Assembly: GCF_001968825.1 (NCBI RefSeq)
Contig: NZ_MIEU01000016.1
Location: 124,001-188,000 of the forward strand
Source of the DNA: Tersicoccus sp. Bi-70
Lineage (GTDB): Bacteria; Actinomycetota; Actinomycetes; Actinomycetales; Micrococcaceae
DNA length: 64,000 nt
Direction: 5' to 3'
This document shows, piece by piece, positions 34,745 through 43,000 of the stretch. How positions within the stretch are numbered: the stretch's first letter is position 1; each line of letters begins with the position of its first letter. A program made the translations under genes and the position numbers. The notes below the pieces were generated by a model. That model did no database searches, was not told the DNA's origin, and worked only from the letters and a program-made list of their open reading frames with translations.

Positions 34745-36031
34745 ATGAGCACGACCGAGAACGCGACGCCTGACGACGGAGCCGCCCAGCGGATCCTGCG
34801 CGGCCAGGACGGGATCACCGACTGGCAGCACGGTCTCTACCGGTCCTTCCACCAGCACCCCGAGCTGAGCAACCAGGAGGTCGAGACCGCCGCGCGGGTG
34901 GCGAAGGAACTCACCGGTCTGGGCTACGCGGTGACCGAGAAGATCGGGACCACCGGCGTCGTCGGCGTCCTCGCCAACGGCGACGGCCCGGTCGTGCTGA
35001 TGCGCGCCGACATGGACGCCCTGCCGGTGAAGGAGGACACCGGGCTGGACTACGCCAGCACCGTGACCGCGAAGGACGCGGACGGCAACGAGGTACCCGT
35101 GGCGCACGCCTGCGGCCACGACGTCCACGTCGCCTGCCTGCTCGGTGCCTCCCGGCTGCTCGCCGAGTCGAAGGACGCCTGGAGCGGCACCTTCGTCGCG
35201 CTCTTCCAGCCGGCCGAGGAGGACGCGACGGGGGCGAAGGAGATGGTCGACGACAAGCTGGCCGACACCATCCCCCACCCGGACGTCGCCTTCGCGCAGC
35301 ACGTGCTCGCCTTCACCTCCGGCGTCGTCAGCCCCCACGCCGGACCGTTCCTCTCCAGCGCGGACAGCATCCGGATCACCGTGCACGGCCGCGGCGCGCA
35401 CGGCTCGATGCCGCAGCTCTCCGTCGACCCCGTGGTCCTCGCGTCCTCGATCGTGATGCGCCTGCAGACCGTCGTCGCCCGCGAAGTGGCCCCGGGCGAC
35501 TTCGCGGTCGTCACCATCGGCCGGATCAGCGGCGGGACGAAGAGCAACATCATCGCCGACCGGGCCGTGCTCGAGCTCAACGTGCGCACCTTCGACACGG
35601 CCGTCCGGGAGCACGTGCTGGGCGCCATCACGCGCATCGCGGTCGCCGAGTCGCAGGCGTCGGACGCGCCGGAGGACCCGGACATCGAGATGTTCGACCA
35701 CTACCCGCTGACCGAGAACGACGAGGACACGACGGCGCGGCTGACCGCGGCGTTCACCGCGCACTTCGGCGACGCCGTGGACGACCAGGGCCGGCAGTCG
35801 GCGAGCGAGGACTTCAGCGACATCCCGCGGGCCCTGGGTGTGCCCTACAGCTACTGGGGCATCGGCGGTATCGATCCGCAGACGTACGCGGCGGCGGAGA
35901 AGAAGGGGACGGTCAACCAGGACATCCCCGCCAACCACTCCCCCCAGTTCGCCCCGGTGATGGAACCGACCCTGTCGACCGGCACCGCCGCCATCGTGGT
36001 CGCAGCCACCACCTGGTTCGCCGGCAGCTGA
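34745..36031 (+). CDS. M20D amidohydrolase
   Basis: 428 aa, hippurate hydrolase/IAA-amino-acid hydrolase family. The metal site is shown by MRADMDALPVKEDTGLDYAS, AHACGHDVHVACLLGAS and FQPAEEDATGAKEM. The dimerisation domain contains GRGAHGSMPQLSVDPVVLAS. The C-terminal metal-binding His is in NHSPQFAPVMEP. It removes N-acyl groups from amino acids or related amides in the cytoplasm. The ATG has GAGGGAG upstream and the gene is probably co-transcribed with the TRIC channel gene. A 73-bp palindromic element follows 18 nt after the stop. Confidence 0.92.
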   Translation: MSTTENATPDDGAAQRILRGQDGITDWQHGLYRSFHQHPELSNQEVETAARVAKELTGLGYAVTEKIGTTGVVGVLANGDGPVVLMRADMDALPVKEDTGLDYASTVTAKDADGNEVPVAHACGHDVHVACLLGASRLLAESKDAWSGTFVALFQPAEEDATGAKEMVDDKLADTIPHPDVAFAQHVLAFTSGVVSPHAGPFLSSADSIRITVHGRGAHGSMPQLSVDPVVLASSIVMRLQTVVAREVAPGDFAVVTIGRISGGTKSNIIADRAVLELNVRTFDTAVREHVLGAITRIAVAESQASDAPEDPDIEMFDHYPLTENDEDTTARLTAAFTAHFGDAVDDQGRQSASEDFSDIPRALGVPYSYWGIGGIDPQTYAAAEKKGTVNQDIPANHSPQFAPVMEPTLSTGTAAIVVAATTWFAGS

Positions 36032-36048
36032 CCGCGGCAGCCCACCCT

Positions 36049-36121
36049 CGCCAGCTCGCCGATAGATGCTGCATTCGCCTCGGAAAGGACGGTGGATGGG
36101 ACATCTATCGACGAGCTGGCG
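36049..36121. repeat. 73-bp palindromic intergenic element, copy 1
   Basis: Runs from CGCCAGCTCG to CGAGCTGGCG. The left arm continues CCGATAGATGCTGCAT and the right arm, read as complement, TCGATAGATGTCCCATCC. It lies between convergent genes (amidohydrolase and epimerase), 13 nt before the epimerase stop. Orientation is arm B then arm A, as in copies 3 and 4. Confidence 0.85.
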
Positions 36122-36133
36122 TGTGGGTGCCGG

Positions 36134-37042
36134 TCAGGCGTCGAGGCCGGCGTGCGCGTAGGCGCCGGCGGCGATGTCCTCGAGCAGGGTCGGGCCCGTC
36201 GGCGTCCAGTCGAAGCGCTCCCGGGTCAGCTCGCTCGAGGCACTCATGTCGAGTCCGAAGAACCGGCCGATGAATCCGAAGTGGTCGACGGCATCCTCGG
36301 GGGCGACGGAGACGACCGGCACGTCGAGCATCGCGCCGATCGCCTCGGCGATCTCCCGCGTGCTCACCGCCTCCTCCGCCGCCGCATGCAGCCGCGTGCC
36401 GGCGGGCGCCTGCTCGAGGCCGAGGCGGACCAGCCGGGCGGCGTCGGACCGGTGCACGGCCGCCCACGCGTTCGTGCCCTCCCCGACATAGCCGGAGACA
36501 CCGCGACGCCGTGCCGCCGCCACGATCAGGGCGATGAAGCCGTGATCGCCCGTCCCGTGCACGGTCGGCGCGAAGCGGGCGGCGATGCTGCGCACCCCGT
36601 GCTCGACGTGGTCCAGCGCCAGGTTCTCCGTGCCGCCCCGGGGCGACGCGGGCCCGACGGCCGGCGAGGGATCCGTCTCGGTGCCCAGCCGGCCCTGCGC
36701 GAGCATCGCGAGCCCGGAGGCCACGACGAACGGCCGGTCCGACCCGTCGAGCGCGGCGAGCAGGGTCTCCACCGCGGCCCGCTCGGCGCGATCCGATTCC
36801 CTCGGGTGCGCCCAGTCGTGCTTGTTCGCCAGGTGCACGACGCCCTCCGCGGCCTCGGCACCGCGCCGCAGCGCGTCGAGGTCGTCCAGGTCGCCGCGCA
36901 GGACCCGGACTCCCTTCTTCTCCAGCGACGACGCCGACGCATCGCTGCGGGCGAGGCCGGTGACCTCGTGCCCCGCCGCGAGCAGCTCGTCGACGCTCGC
37001 CGATCCGATCCATCCACTGGCCCCGGTGACGAAGACCTGCAT
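36134..37042 (-). CDS. NAD-dependent epimerase/dehydratase-family SDR
   Basis: 302 aa. The Rossmann start MQVFVTGASGWIGSASVDEL gives an extended-SDR TGxxGxxG motif. GVVHLANKHDWAHPRESDRA and RFAPTVHGTGDHGF follow. The usual Tyr-x3-Lys is not evident, as in the atypical SDR a/e subgroups. ATG 37042 follows GGGGAG. It is divergent from a TetR gene and its promoter overlaps two operator-like dyads, so it is probably the regulated target. The substrate is unknown. Confidence 0.85.
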   Translation of the reverse strand: MQVFVTGASGWIGSASVDELLAAGHEVTGLARSDASASSLEKKGVRVLRGDLDDLDALRRGAEAAEGVVHLANKHDWAHPRESDRAERAAVETLLAALDGSDRPFVVASGLAMLAQGRLGTETDPSPAVGPASPRGGTENLALDHVEHGVRSIAARFAPTVHGTGDHGFIALIVAAARRRGVSGYVGEGTNAWAAVHRSDAARLVRLGLEQAPAGTRLHAAAEEAVSTREIAEAIGAMLDVPVVSVAPEDAVDHFGFIGRFFGLDMSASSELTRERFDWTPTGPTLLEDIAAGAYAHAGLDA

Positions 37043-37069
37043 GGTGACTCCCCTGCTCCGACCGCCTCT

Positions 37070-37131
37070 GATGACAGTCACTGCCATCACCGTAGCGCTG
37101 ATGTCAGCCGCTGTCATCCCCCCGGTAGGAT
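37070..37131. promoter_or_regulatory. Divergent promoter with two TetR-type operators
   Basis: Two 19-bp dyads share the pattern GATGnCAGY-C-RCTGnCATC, at 37070-37088 and 37100-37118, with centres 30 bp apart. On the minus strand ATGACA (37112-37117), 17 nt and TACGGT (37089-37094) form the epimerase promoter, the -10 lying exactly between the dyads. On the plus strand TAGGAT (37126-37131) sits 6 nt before the TetR start. Confidence 0.75.
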
Positions 37132-37137
37132 GAGGAC

Positions 37138-37704
37138 ATGGCCCGATGGGAGACCGGTACGCGCGAGCGTCTGCAGGCGGCAGCGCTCGACCTCTTCGCC
37201 GCCCACGGGTTCGAGCGGACGACCGTCGCCGAGATCGCGGCCGCCGCCGGTCTGACCGAGCGCACCTTCTTCCGCCATTTCGCGGACAAGCGGGAGGTGC
37301 TCTTCAACGGGCAGGACCTGTTCGAGCAGGCGTTCCTCTCCGGCCTCGACACCGCGGCCTCGTCGGACCCGATGGCTCTCGTGCGCGCCACCCTCTCCGG
37401 AGCGGCGGCCTTCTTCCCCGACGAGCGGCGCGCGTGGTCCCGGATCCGGCAGGCCGTGATCGCCGGACACCCGAGCCTGCAGGAGCGGGAACTGCTCAAG
37501 CTCTCGGCGCTGGCGCTCACCCTCACCGCCGCGCTGCGGGACCACGGGCTGGACGGGACGACCTCCGCGCTCGCCGCAGAGAGTGCGGTGACGGTCTTCC
37601 GCACGACTTTCGCCGCATGGATCGAGGCCGGCGAGACGCGCTCGTTCGCCGACCTGCAGGAAGCCGTGCTGGCGCGGCTGCACAGCCTCGTCGCCCCGGC
37701 CTGA
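37138..37704 (+). CDS. TetR-family transcriptional regulator
   Basis: 188 aa. The N-terminal helix-turn-helix is RERLQAAALDLFAAHGFERT then TVAEIAAAAGLTERTFFRHF (about residues 8-48). The C-terminal ligand domain is less conserved. It most likely represses the divergent epimerase gene and itself through the two dyads in the intergenic region. The start ATG lies 6 nt after the -10 box, giving a leaderless message, although GAGG is also present. Confidence 0.9.
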   Translation: MARWETGTRERLQAAALDLFAAHGFERTTVAEIAAAAGLTERTFFRHFADKREVLFNGQDLFEQAFLSGLDTAASSDPMALVRATLSGAAAFFPDERRAWSRIRQAVIAGHPSLQERELLKLSALALTLTAALRDHGLDGTTSALAAESAVTVFRTTFAAWIEAGETRSFADLQEAVLARLHSLVAPA

Positions 37705-37758
37705 GCGCCGATCCGCGTTGCCATCACCACGACGCGCGCAGGCCACGCGGGTGCCGTG

Positions 37759-38358
37759 TCAAGAGCGCGACGGGAGGACGACTCGCAGCGGGGACAGGTC
37801 CTCACCGACGCGGTACTGCGCGCCGAGCAGGAACCGACCGTGCGGAGTCAACGTCGCCGTCAGCAGCCACGACTCCGCGTCGGCGCCCGTGTCGGCGTCG
37901 GCGTCCGCACCACCGGGGGCGTCACGTGTCCCGTCGTTCGGCGCATCCCCCGCCGCGTCGCCCTCCTCGTCGTCGGACGCCTGACTCGATGCTCTCGCGG
38001 GGACGAGCGTGAGGTCGGCGATGACGAGGGTGGCCGTGGGGTCGCGATGCCCCCGATCCCGCACGGCCAGGGTGCCGGTGCTCCCGGTCAGGGTGATCCG
38101 GGGGTCGGCGAGCAGGACGTCGAGCGCACCCCAGTGCCCGGTCAGTCGCACCGATCCGGCGAAGGCGAAGGCCGCGGCGCCGGCCGTGTGCGGCGTACCC
38201 GCCGCGTCGGCCGTCTCACCCGGCTGATCCGCCCGGGGAAAGAAGAACCCGGCATCCGTGCGGACCGCCGGGGTGGTGACCTCAACCTCGCCCTCGGCCG
38301 GTCCCTCGATGTAGGCGATCAGGCTGTCCTTGATCCCCCAGGTCATCCCTGCGGCCAC
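37759..38358 (-). CDS. HtaA-domain protein
   Basis: 199 aa. The HtaA fold is seen in MTWGIKDSLIAYIEG, FAFAGSVRLTGHWGALDVLL, DPRITLTGSTGTLAVRDR and ATLVIADLTLVPA, ending with the LTPHGRFLLGAQYRVGEDL strand pair. HtaA domains bind haem or surface ligands in corynebacteria. Unlike those, this copy has no signal peptide or C-terminal anchor, so it may be cytoplasmic. An acidic Asp/Gly/Ala-rich insert lies near residues 140-170. The GTG start at 38358 follows GAGGAG; ATG 38346 is possible. It lies directly after a broken P450 gene. Confidence 0.7.
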   Translation of the reverse strand: MAAGMTWGIKDSLIAYIEGPAEGEVEVTTPAVRTDAGFFFPRADQPGETADAAGTPHTAGAAAFAFAGSVRLTGHWGALDVLLADPRITLTGSTGTLAVRDRGHRDPTATLVIADLTLVPARASSQASDDEEGDAAGDAPNDGTRDAPGGADADADTGADAESWLLTATLTPHGRFLLGAQYRVGEDLSPLRVVLPSRS

Positions 38359-38410
38359 ATCCACTCCTCGTTCCGTCTCTCGTGCGTTGCGGGCCTCGGC
38401 CCAGGTCACG

Positions 38411-39431
38411 TCAGGCGGCGTCGAGCTCGACGACGGGCAGTTTGTCCAGGCTGCGCGTCATGTTGCTGACGACGCGCTCGGACCGGCCCACGGAGAACCG
38501 GCGGACCCGGCGCGTGAGCGCGGTGATCACGGCCAGGGCCTCGAGCCGGGCCAGGCCCTGACCGGCGCAGCCGTGGATGCCGTAGCCGAAGCTGAGGTGA
38601 TCGACCGGGTTGCGCTCGACCCGGAAGGTGTCCGCGTCCTCGTAGTGGCGCTCGTCCCGGTTGCCCGACCCGAAGAGGATCGCGGCGCGGGCCCCGGCGG
38701 GGATCACCGTGCCCTCGATCTCCACGTCCTCCTTCACCAGCCGGCCCCAGGTGTTGACGGGCGGCTCGAGGCGCAGCGCCTCGTTGTAGGCGGCGGGGAT
38801 GAGCGACGGGTCGCGCCGGATCAGCTCGTACTGGTCCGGGTGGGAGGCGAGCAGGGCGATGACGTTGCCGATCGAGGCGATGGTGGTGTCCATGCCGGCG
38901 GCCACGTACTGGTGGATGATCATGCCGCAGGCCTCGGGGGCGATCTCGCCGCGGCCGGCCGGTGACGCCGATCAGGTCGGCGACCACCTGCAGCGGCAGG
39001 GCCCGGGCCAGGTCGTCGATCGCGTCGAACTGCCCGCGCTCGACCAGGTCGGCGACCATCGCGTCGGCCTTGGCGTCGATCTCTCCCTTGACCTTGCGCA
39101 GCGAGCGCGGCGACAGGTTCTCCGAGAGCACGGCACGCATCGAGGCGTGCGCCGGCGGGTCCGTGGTGAGCGTCGTGCCCTGCAGCGCCTCGTTCATCTG
39201 GTCGTTGAAGGCGATCTTGTTGGAGGAGAAGACCTCCGGGTTGGCCAGGGCGTCCCGGATGCCGTCGTAGCGGCTGAGCGCCCACAGGTCGTTCGCCTCG
39301 ATGTGCACGACGGCGGCCTGCTCGCGCAGCCGCGCGAACGTCGGGTAGGGATCGGTCAGGATCTCGTCGGAGAACAGATCGACGTCGGGGGACGATGGGA
39401 TGCCGGCGGAGACGGGCGAGTCGACAGTCAT
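38411..39431 (-). pseudogene. Cytochrome P450 with internal deletion and frameshift
   Basis: The 5' part (from ATG 39431) reads a normal P450 start through VDLFSDEILTDPYPTFARLR and TDPPAHASMRAVLSENLSPR to VVADLIGVTG near 38957. The frame then changes and the reading resumes as GEIAPEACGMIIHQYVAAGM, the I-helix, followed by EALRLEPPVN and the haem loop FGYGIHGCAGQGLARLEA. About 60 residues normally present between these parts (helices F-H region) are missing. CCGGCCGG repeats mark the junction. The total is near 335 residues against about 400 for intact relatives. An active enzyme is unlikely. Confidence 0.8.
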
Positions 39432-39550
39432 GGGTGACCTCACGGGAACATCGGCGTGCCTCGCGGGAACGGTCCCGGGCACAGACAGCGGGTCGGCGCC
39501 CGAGGACCGGACGCCGTCGCTTCAGTTCACGTGACAGGGCACACATCTGT

Positions 39551-39584
39551 CCAATGAATTGGCCTGATGATGAGTATGCACTCA
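39551..39584. promoter_or_regulatory. Two short palindromes upstream of the P450 remnant
   Basis: CCAATGAATTGG (39551-39562, arms CCAAT/ATTGG) and TGAGT-ATGC-ACTCA (39571-39584) lie in an AT-richer patch between the P450 start and the stop of the DUF1801 gene. They resemble operators of small dimeric repressors. No clear promoter hexamers accompany them. Confidence 0.35.
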
Positions 39585-39604
39585 GCGAATTTGCTCGACC
39601 GTCG

Positions 39605-39988
39605 TCAGGCTGCGGTGCCCCGCTTGGCCCGGTTCCGGGCGATGGCGGCGCGGACCAGATCCTGGAACGCGGCGTCGTCGACGGTCTCACCCTCGGCCAG
39701 TTCCACCGACCGCCGCTGGTTGCCACCGAGCTCGCCGTTGAAGAGACCGGCCGGATCGTCCAGGGACGCGCCGTACATGAACCCGAGCTTGACCTTCTTC
39801 TTGAAGATGTTGCCGACCACGAGGATGCCGTCGAGTTCCCAGACGGGGGCGCCCATCCACTTCCACTCCTCGACGATGCCGGGATCGACGTCGAGGATGA
39901 GACGACGCATCCGCGCGAGCGTCTCGCCCCGCCAGTCGGGATGCTGCTCGATCAGCTCGTCGATCCGGTCGCTGGGCGTGGCGTCCAT
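39605..39988 (-). CDS. DUF1801-domain protein
   Basis: 127 aa. The DUF1801 (YdhG-like) core is visible in EEWKWMGAPVWELDGILVVG, NIFKKKVKLGFMYGASLDD and PAGLFNGELGGNQRRSVELA. The fold is known from Bacillus YdhG/Fra-type proteins, possibly iron-related, but the function here is unknown. ATG 39988 follows GGAGGAG. It is divergent from an MFS gene. Confidence 0.85.
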   Translation of the reverse strand: MDATPSDRIDELIEQHPDWRGETLARMRRLILDVDPGIVEEWKWMGAPVWELDGILVVGNIFKKKVKLGFMYGASLDDPAGLFNGELGGNQRRSVELAEGETVDDAAFQDLVRAAIARNRAKRGTAA

Positions 39989-40038
39989 GCGCGGTTCTCC
40001 TCCCGTCGGCCGGCATCCGGGTGCTGCAGGCTGCGGTC

Positions 40039-40079
40039 AGTCTAGGGCGGCCGGAGCGGACCCCCGGCGCCCCTAGACT
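40039..40079. promoter_or_regulatory. Divergent TAGACT -10 boxes
   Basis: TAGACT occurs on the minus strand at 40039-40044 (toward DUF1801, leader about 45 nt) and on the plus strand at 40074-40079, which is 7 nt before the MFS ATG and implies a leaderless transcript. Confidence 0.55.
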
Positions 40080-40086
40080 GCCGCAC

Positions 40087-41292
40087 ATGAGTTCGCCGCG
40101 CCCTGCCCCGCCTTCTGCCCGGGCGGTGGCCCCGCTCTACGCCGCGGGTTTCACGACGGCATTCGGTGCGCACAGCGTGGCCGCGGGTCTGGGCGCCGAG
40201 GTCGGGGCCGCCCGGGGCGACGTCGGCGCCGGCCTGCTCGCCCTCGGCGTCTTCCTCGCGCTCTACGACCTCGCCGAGGTGGTGCTCAAACCCGTGTTCG
40301 GCTCACTCGCCGACCGGATCGGCCCGCGCCCGGTGATCGTGGCCGGGCTGCTGGGCTTCGCCGTGGCGTCCCTGATCGGGATCGGGGCGGCCAGCCCGGT
40401 GCTGCTCGCCGTCGCCCGGCTGGGTCAGGGAGCGGCGGCCTCGGCCTTCTCCCCCGCCTCCTCGGCGGCCGTCGCCCGCCTCGCGGGGCCGCGCAGCGGG
40501 CGCTCGTTCGGCCGGTACGGGTCGTGGAAGAGCCTCGGCTACGCGCTGGGGCCGCTGATCGGTGCCGGGCTGATCCTCGCCGGTGGCCTGCCGCTGCTGT
40601 TCGGCGTCCTCGCGGTGATCGCGCTCGTCGCGGCCGGGTGGGCCGCCGTCGCCGTCCCGGCGATCACGCCGCTGCCCCGGCCACGCTACACGCTGACGGA
40701 CCTGGCGCGGCAGCTGGTCGAACGGTCCTTCCTCGGCCCGACCGCGGTGCTGGCGGCGGCGACCGGGTCGCTCGGTGCAGCCGTGGGTTTCCTGCCCGCG
40801 ATCGCCGCAGCCTCCGGCCTGGGCACCGTGCTCAGCATCGGCGCCGTGACCGTGCTGGCCCTCGCGTCCGCACTGATCCAGCCCGTCATCGGCCGGGCCC
40901 GCGACGCCGGCCGCCTCGCCGACCGCCCGGCGATGGCCGGGGGCCTCGGCCTGATCGCCGTCGGCATCGTCGCCGGCGCCCTCGCCGCCGTCACGGCCGG
41001 TGTCGCTGCCGGCGTCCTGGTCTATCTGGCGGCGGCACTGATCGGCGCGGGCATCGCGGTGACCACCCCGATCGCCTTCGCCCACCTGGCCGACGCCGCC
41101 CCGCCCGAGCGGATGGGCCGGACCATGGGCACCGCCGAACTGGGCCGGGAGCTCGGGGACGCCGGCGGGCCGCTCCTGGTGGGAGCGGTGGCCGCGGCAG
41201 CCGGCATCGGCTGGGGCCTCGGTGCGCTTGCCGTCGTCGTCGGGTTGACGGCCACGGCGGCTCCGCGCTCCCCCACGGTCGCCGACTCGTGA
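40087..41292 (+). CDS. MFS transporter
   Basis: 401 aa with 12 predicted helices. The MFS signature between helices 2 and 3 is KPVFGSLADRIGPRPVIVAG. Helix-4/5 motifs LARLGQGAAASAFSPASSAA-type and GRSFGRYGSWKSLGYALGPL match the DHA1 drug-efflux group, and the second half has PIAFAHLADAAPPERMGRTM. Export of a drug or metabolite is likely. The start is chosen at ATG 40087 from the -10 box position. Confidence 0.86.
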   Translation: MSSPRPAPPSARAVAPLYAAGFTTAFGAHSVAAGLGAEVGAARGDVGAGLLALGVFLALYDLAEVVLKPVFGSLADRIGPRPVIVAGLLGFAVASLIGIGAASPVLLAVARLGQGAAASAFSPASSAAVARLAGPRSGRSFGRYGSWKSLGYALGPLIGAGLILAGGLPLLFGVLAVIALVAAGWAAVAVPAITPLPRPRYTLTDLARQLVERSFLGPTAVLAAATGSLGAAVGFLPAIAAASGLGTVLSIGAVTVLALASALIQPVIGRARDAGRLADRPAMAGGLGLIAVGIVAGALAAVTAGVAAGVLVYLAAALIGAGIAVTTPIAFAHLADAAPPERMGRTMGTAELGRELGDAGGPLLVGAVAAAAGIGWGLGALAVVVGLTATAAPRSPTVADS

Positions 41293-41315
41293 TCGCGGGC
41301 CCGGCCCAGGCGTCG

Positions 41316-41810
41316 TCAGGAGCGGATGTCGGGCGGGTCGTGCGTGACCGGCAGTCCCGCCGCCTCCCATGCCTCGTATCCCCCGATCACGTCGGTCGCG
41401 CGGCTCAGGCCCAGCTGCCGGAGGTTCCACGCCGCCAGGGACGAGGAGTAGCCGTGCCGGCAGACGAGGATCCAGCGGGTGTCCCACGCGGTGGCCTCCG
41501 GGATGCGGTAGGCGAACGACGGGTCCAGGCGCCACGGCAGCACGGTCAGGTCGATGACGAGCGCGCCCGGCAGCTCCGCGGCGGCCGCGCGGTGTGCGCT
41601 CGTGCGCACGTCGACCAGGACGGCGCCGCGCCGCTGTTCGGCGAGCGCCTCGGCGGGGGTGAGCCGGTCCAGACCGGCCCGCGCCCGGGCCAGCAGTCCC
41701 ATCGAGCCCGCGGGTGCAGCGGCGTCGACCGGTCCGGTCCGGTCGAGCGGGGCGGTGACCGGGTCCTGGCGTGGCCCTACCGGCCGCGGTGTCAGGTCGA
41801 GGCCGGCCAT
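41316..41810 (-). CDS. Rhodanese-like sulfurtransferase
   Basis: 164 aa. One rhodanese domain (about residues 45-160) has the active-site Cys in ILVCRHGYSSSLAA, preceded by GAVLVDVRTSAHRAAAAELP and followed by GGYEAWEAAGLPV. It probably moves sulfane sulfur to thiol acceptors. The ATG overlaps the end of the aldo-keto reductase gene by 19 bp, so both are translated from one message. Confidence 0.88.
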   Translation of the reverse strand: MAGLDLTPRPVGPRQDPVTAPLDRTGPVDAAAPAGSMGLLARARAGLDRLTPAEALAEQRRGAVLVDVRTSAHRAAAAELPGALVIDLTVLPWRLDPSFAYRIPEATAWDTRWILVCRHGYSSSLAAWNLRQLGLSRATDVIGGYEAWEAAGLPVTHDPPDIRS

Positions 41811-42823
41811 GCGCTGCCCGCCCGCTCCCACGCCCGGTCGATGGCGCTCAGTACGTCGGCCGGCAGCGGTCCGCCGGCGGCGGCATCGAGATTGCTGCGC
41901 AGGTGGTCCGCCTTCGCCGTCCCGGCGATGGCCGTGTGGACGCCCGGCGCGTACGCGGTGAACCGCAGGGCCAGCTCGTTCCACTCCAGGCCGGAAGCGC
42001 CCTCGGCTCCGGCGACCGCGGCCTCCAGCCCGAGCTCGCGGAAGCGCTCCCAGTACAGCTCGCCGTAGTGGCCGACGGGGCGCTCGGCGAAACGCCACGG
42101 CGCATTGGCGATCGGCCGCTTGGCGATCACACCGAGCCCGGCGTCCCGCGCGAGGGTGCCGACGACGTGGCGCAGGTTCGCCTGGTCGACGACGTTGATG
42201 CTCGTCTCGATCGCGCCGAACCGGCCCGACTCGACGGCGTAGGTGAGGTGCTCGTTGTCCCCGCTGTAGCCGGCGACGCGGACCTTGCCGGCCGCGACGG
42301 CGTCGTCGAGCGCGTCCTGCAGGTCTCCGCGCCGGAGCACGTCGACCGGGCAGGAGTGCAGGAAGAAGATGTCCAGCCGTTCCGACCGGGTGCGGCGCAG
42401 CGAGCGGTCGATGCTTGCGGTGACAGCGCCGGGCGTCCACTCGGCGTGCCCGTCGAGCGCCTGGCCTCCCTTGGTGGAGAGCACGAACTCGTCGCGGCGC
42501 GCGGCCACGTGCCGGCCGATCCGCTCCTCGCTCAGCCCGTAGGTCGCCGCGGTGTCGATCAGGGTGACGCCGGCGTCCAGCGCGCTGCCCAGCACCCGGG
42601 CCGCCTCCGCCTCCGTGACGTCCTGTTCACCGATCTGCCCGGCGCCCAGCCCCACCACGGACACCCGCAGGCCGGTGCGGCCGAAGTCCCGCTGCTGCAT
42701 CGCCCCGTCGGCGCCGGTGGGGGTATCGGCACCGGCGTCGGTGCCCGGCACCGGACTGCCCGCGGGAACCTGGCCGCGGTTCTCTTCCGGTGACGTCGGC
42801 TGCTGGTCGGGATGCTGGCTCAC
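41792..42823 (-). CDS. Aldo-keto reductase
   Basis: 343 aa TIM-barrel NADPH-dependent oxidoreductase. An extra N-terminal tail of about 40 polar residues precedes MQQRDFGRTGLRVSVVGLG. The catalytic region has DAGVTLIDTAATYGLSEERI (Asp and Tyr), VLSTKGG (Lys) and DIFFLHSC (His). Its class is close to D-threo-aldose/L-fucose dehydrogenase-like AKRs. The GTG start at 42823 follows GAGGAG by four nucleotides. Confidence 0.88.
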   Translation of the reverse strand: MSQHPDQQPTSPEENRGQVPAGSPVPGTDAGADTPTGADGAMQQRDFGRTGLRVSVVGLGAGQIGEQDVTEAEAARVLGSALDAGVTLIDTAATYGLSEERIGRHVAARRDEFVLSTKGGQALDGHAEWTPGAVTASIDRSLRRTRSERLDIFFLHSCPVDVLRRGDLQDALDDAVAAGKVRVAGYSGDNEHLTYAVESGRFGAIETSINVVDQANLRHVVGTLARDAGLGVIAKRPIANAPWRFAERPVGHYGELYWERFRELGLEAAVAGAEGASGLEWNELALRFTAYAPGVHTAIAGTAKADHLRSNLDAAAGGPLPADVLSAIDRAWERAGSAWPAST

Positions 42824-42883
42824 GGAACTCCTCGGGACGACCGGTCGGGACGGATCCACCCTAGGCGACATCACCCGCCTCGG

Positions 42884-42923
42884 TCAGCATGCTGATCAAC
42901 CGGCGGTCGGGGCGGGATAGGTT
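42884..42923 (+). promoter_or_regulatory. Promoter with palindrome upstream of 3-hydroxyacyl-CoA dehydrogenase
   Basis: TAGGTT (42918-42923) is a good -10 giving a leader of about 70 nt. A perfect 12-bp palindrome TCAGCATGCTGA (42884-42895) abuts the -35 position and continues GATCA. A related sequence lies upstream of the small helix-hairpin-helix gene. Confidence 0.45.
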
Positions 42924-43000
42924 GGCCTCGGTGGCCGGTCCGACCTGCGTGGTCTCGTTCCGGCCGATCTCGATCCGTCCGATCCAGTACAGGAGATGAC

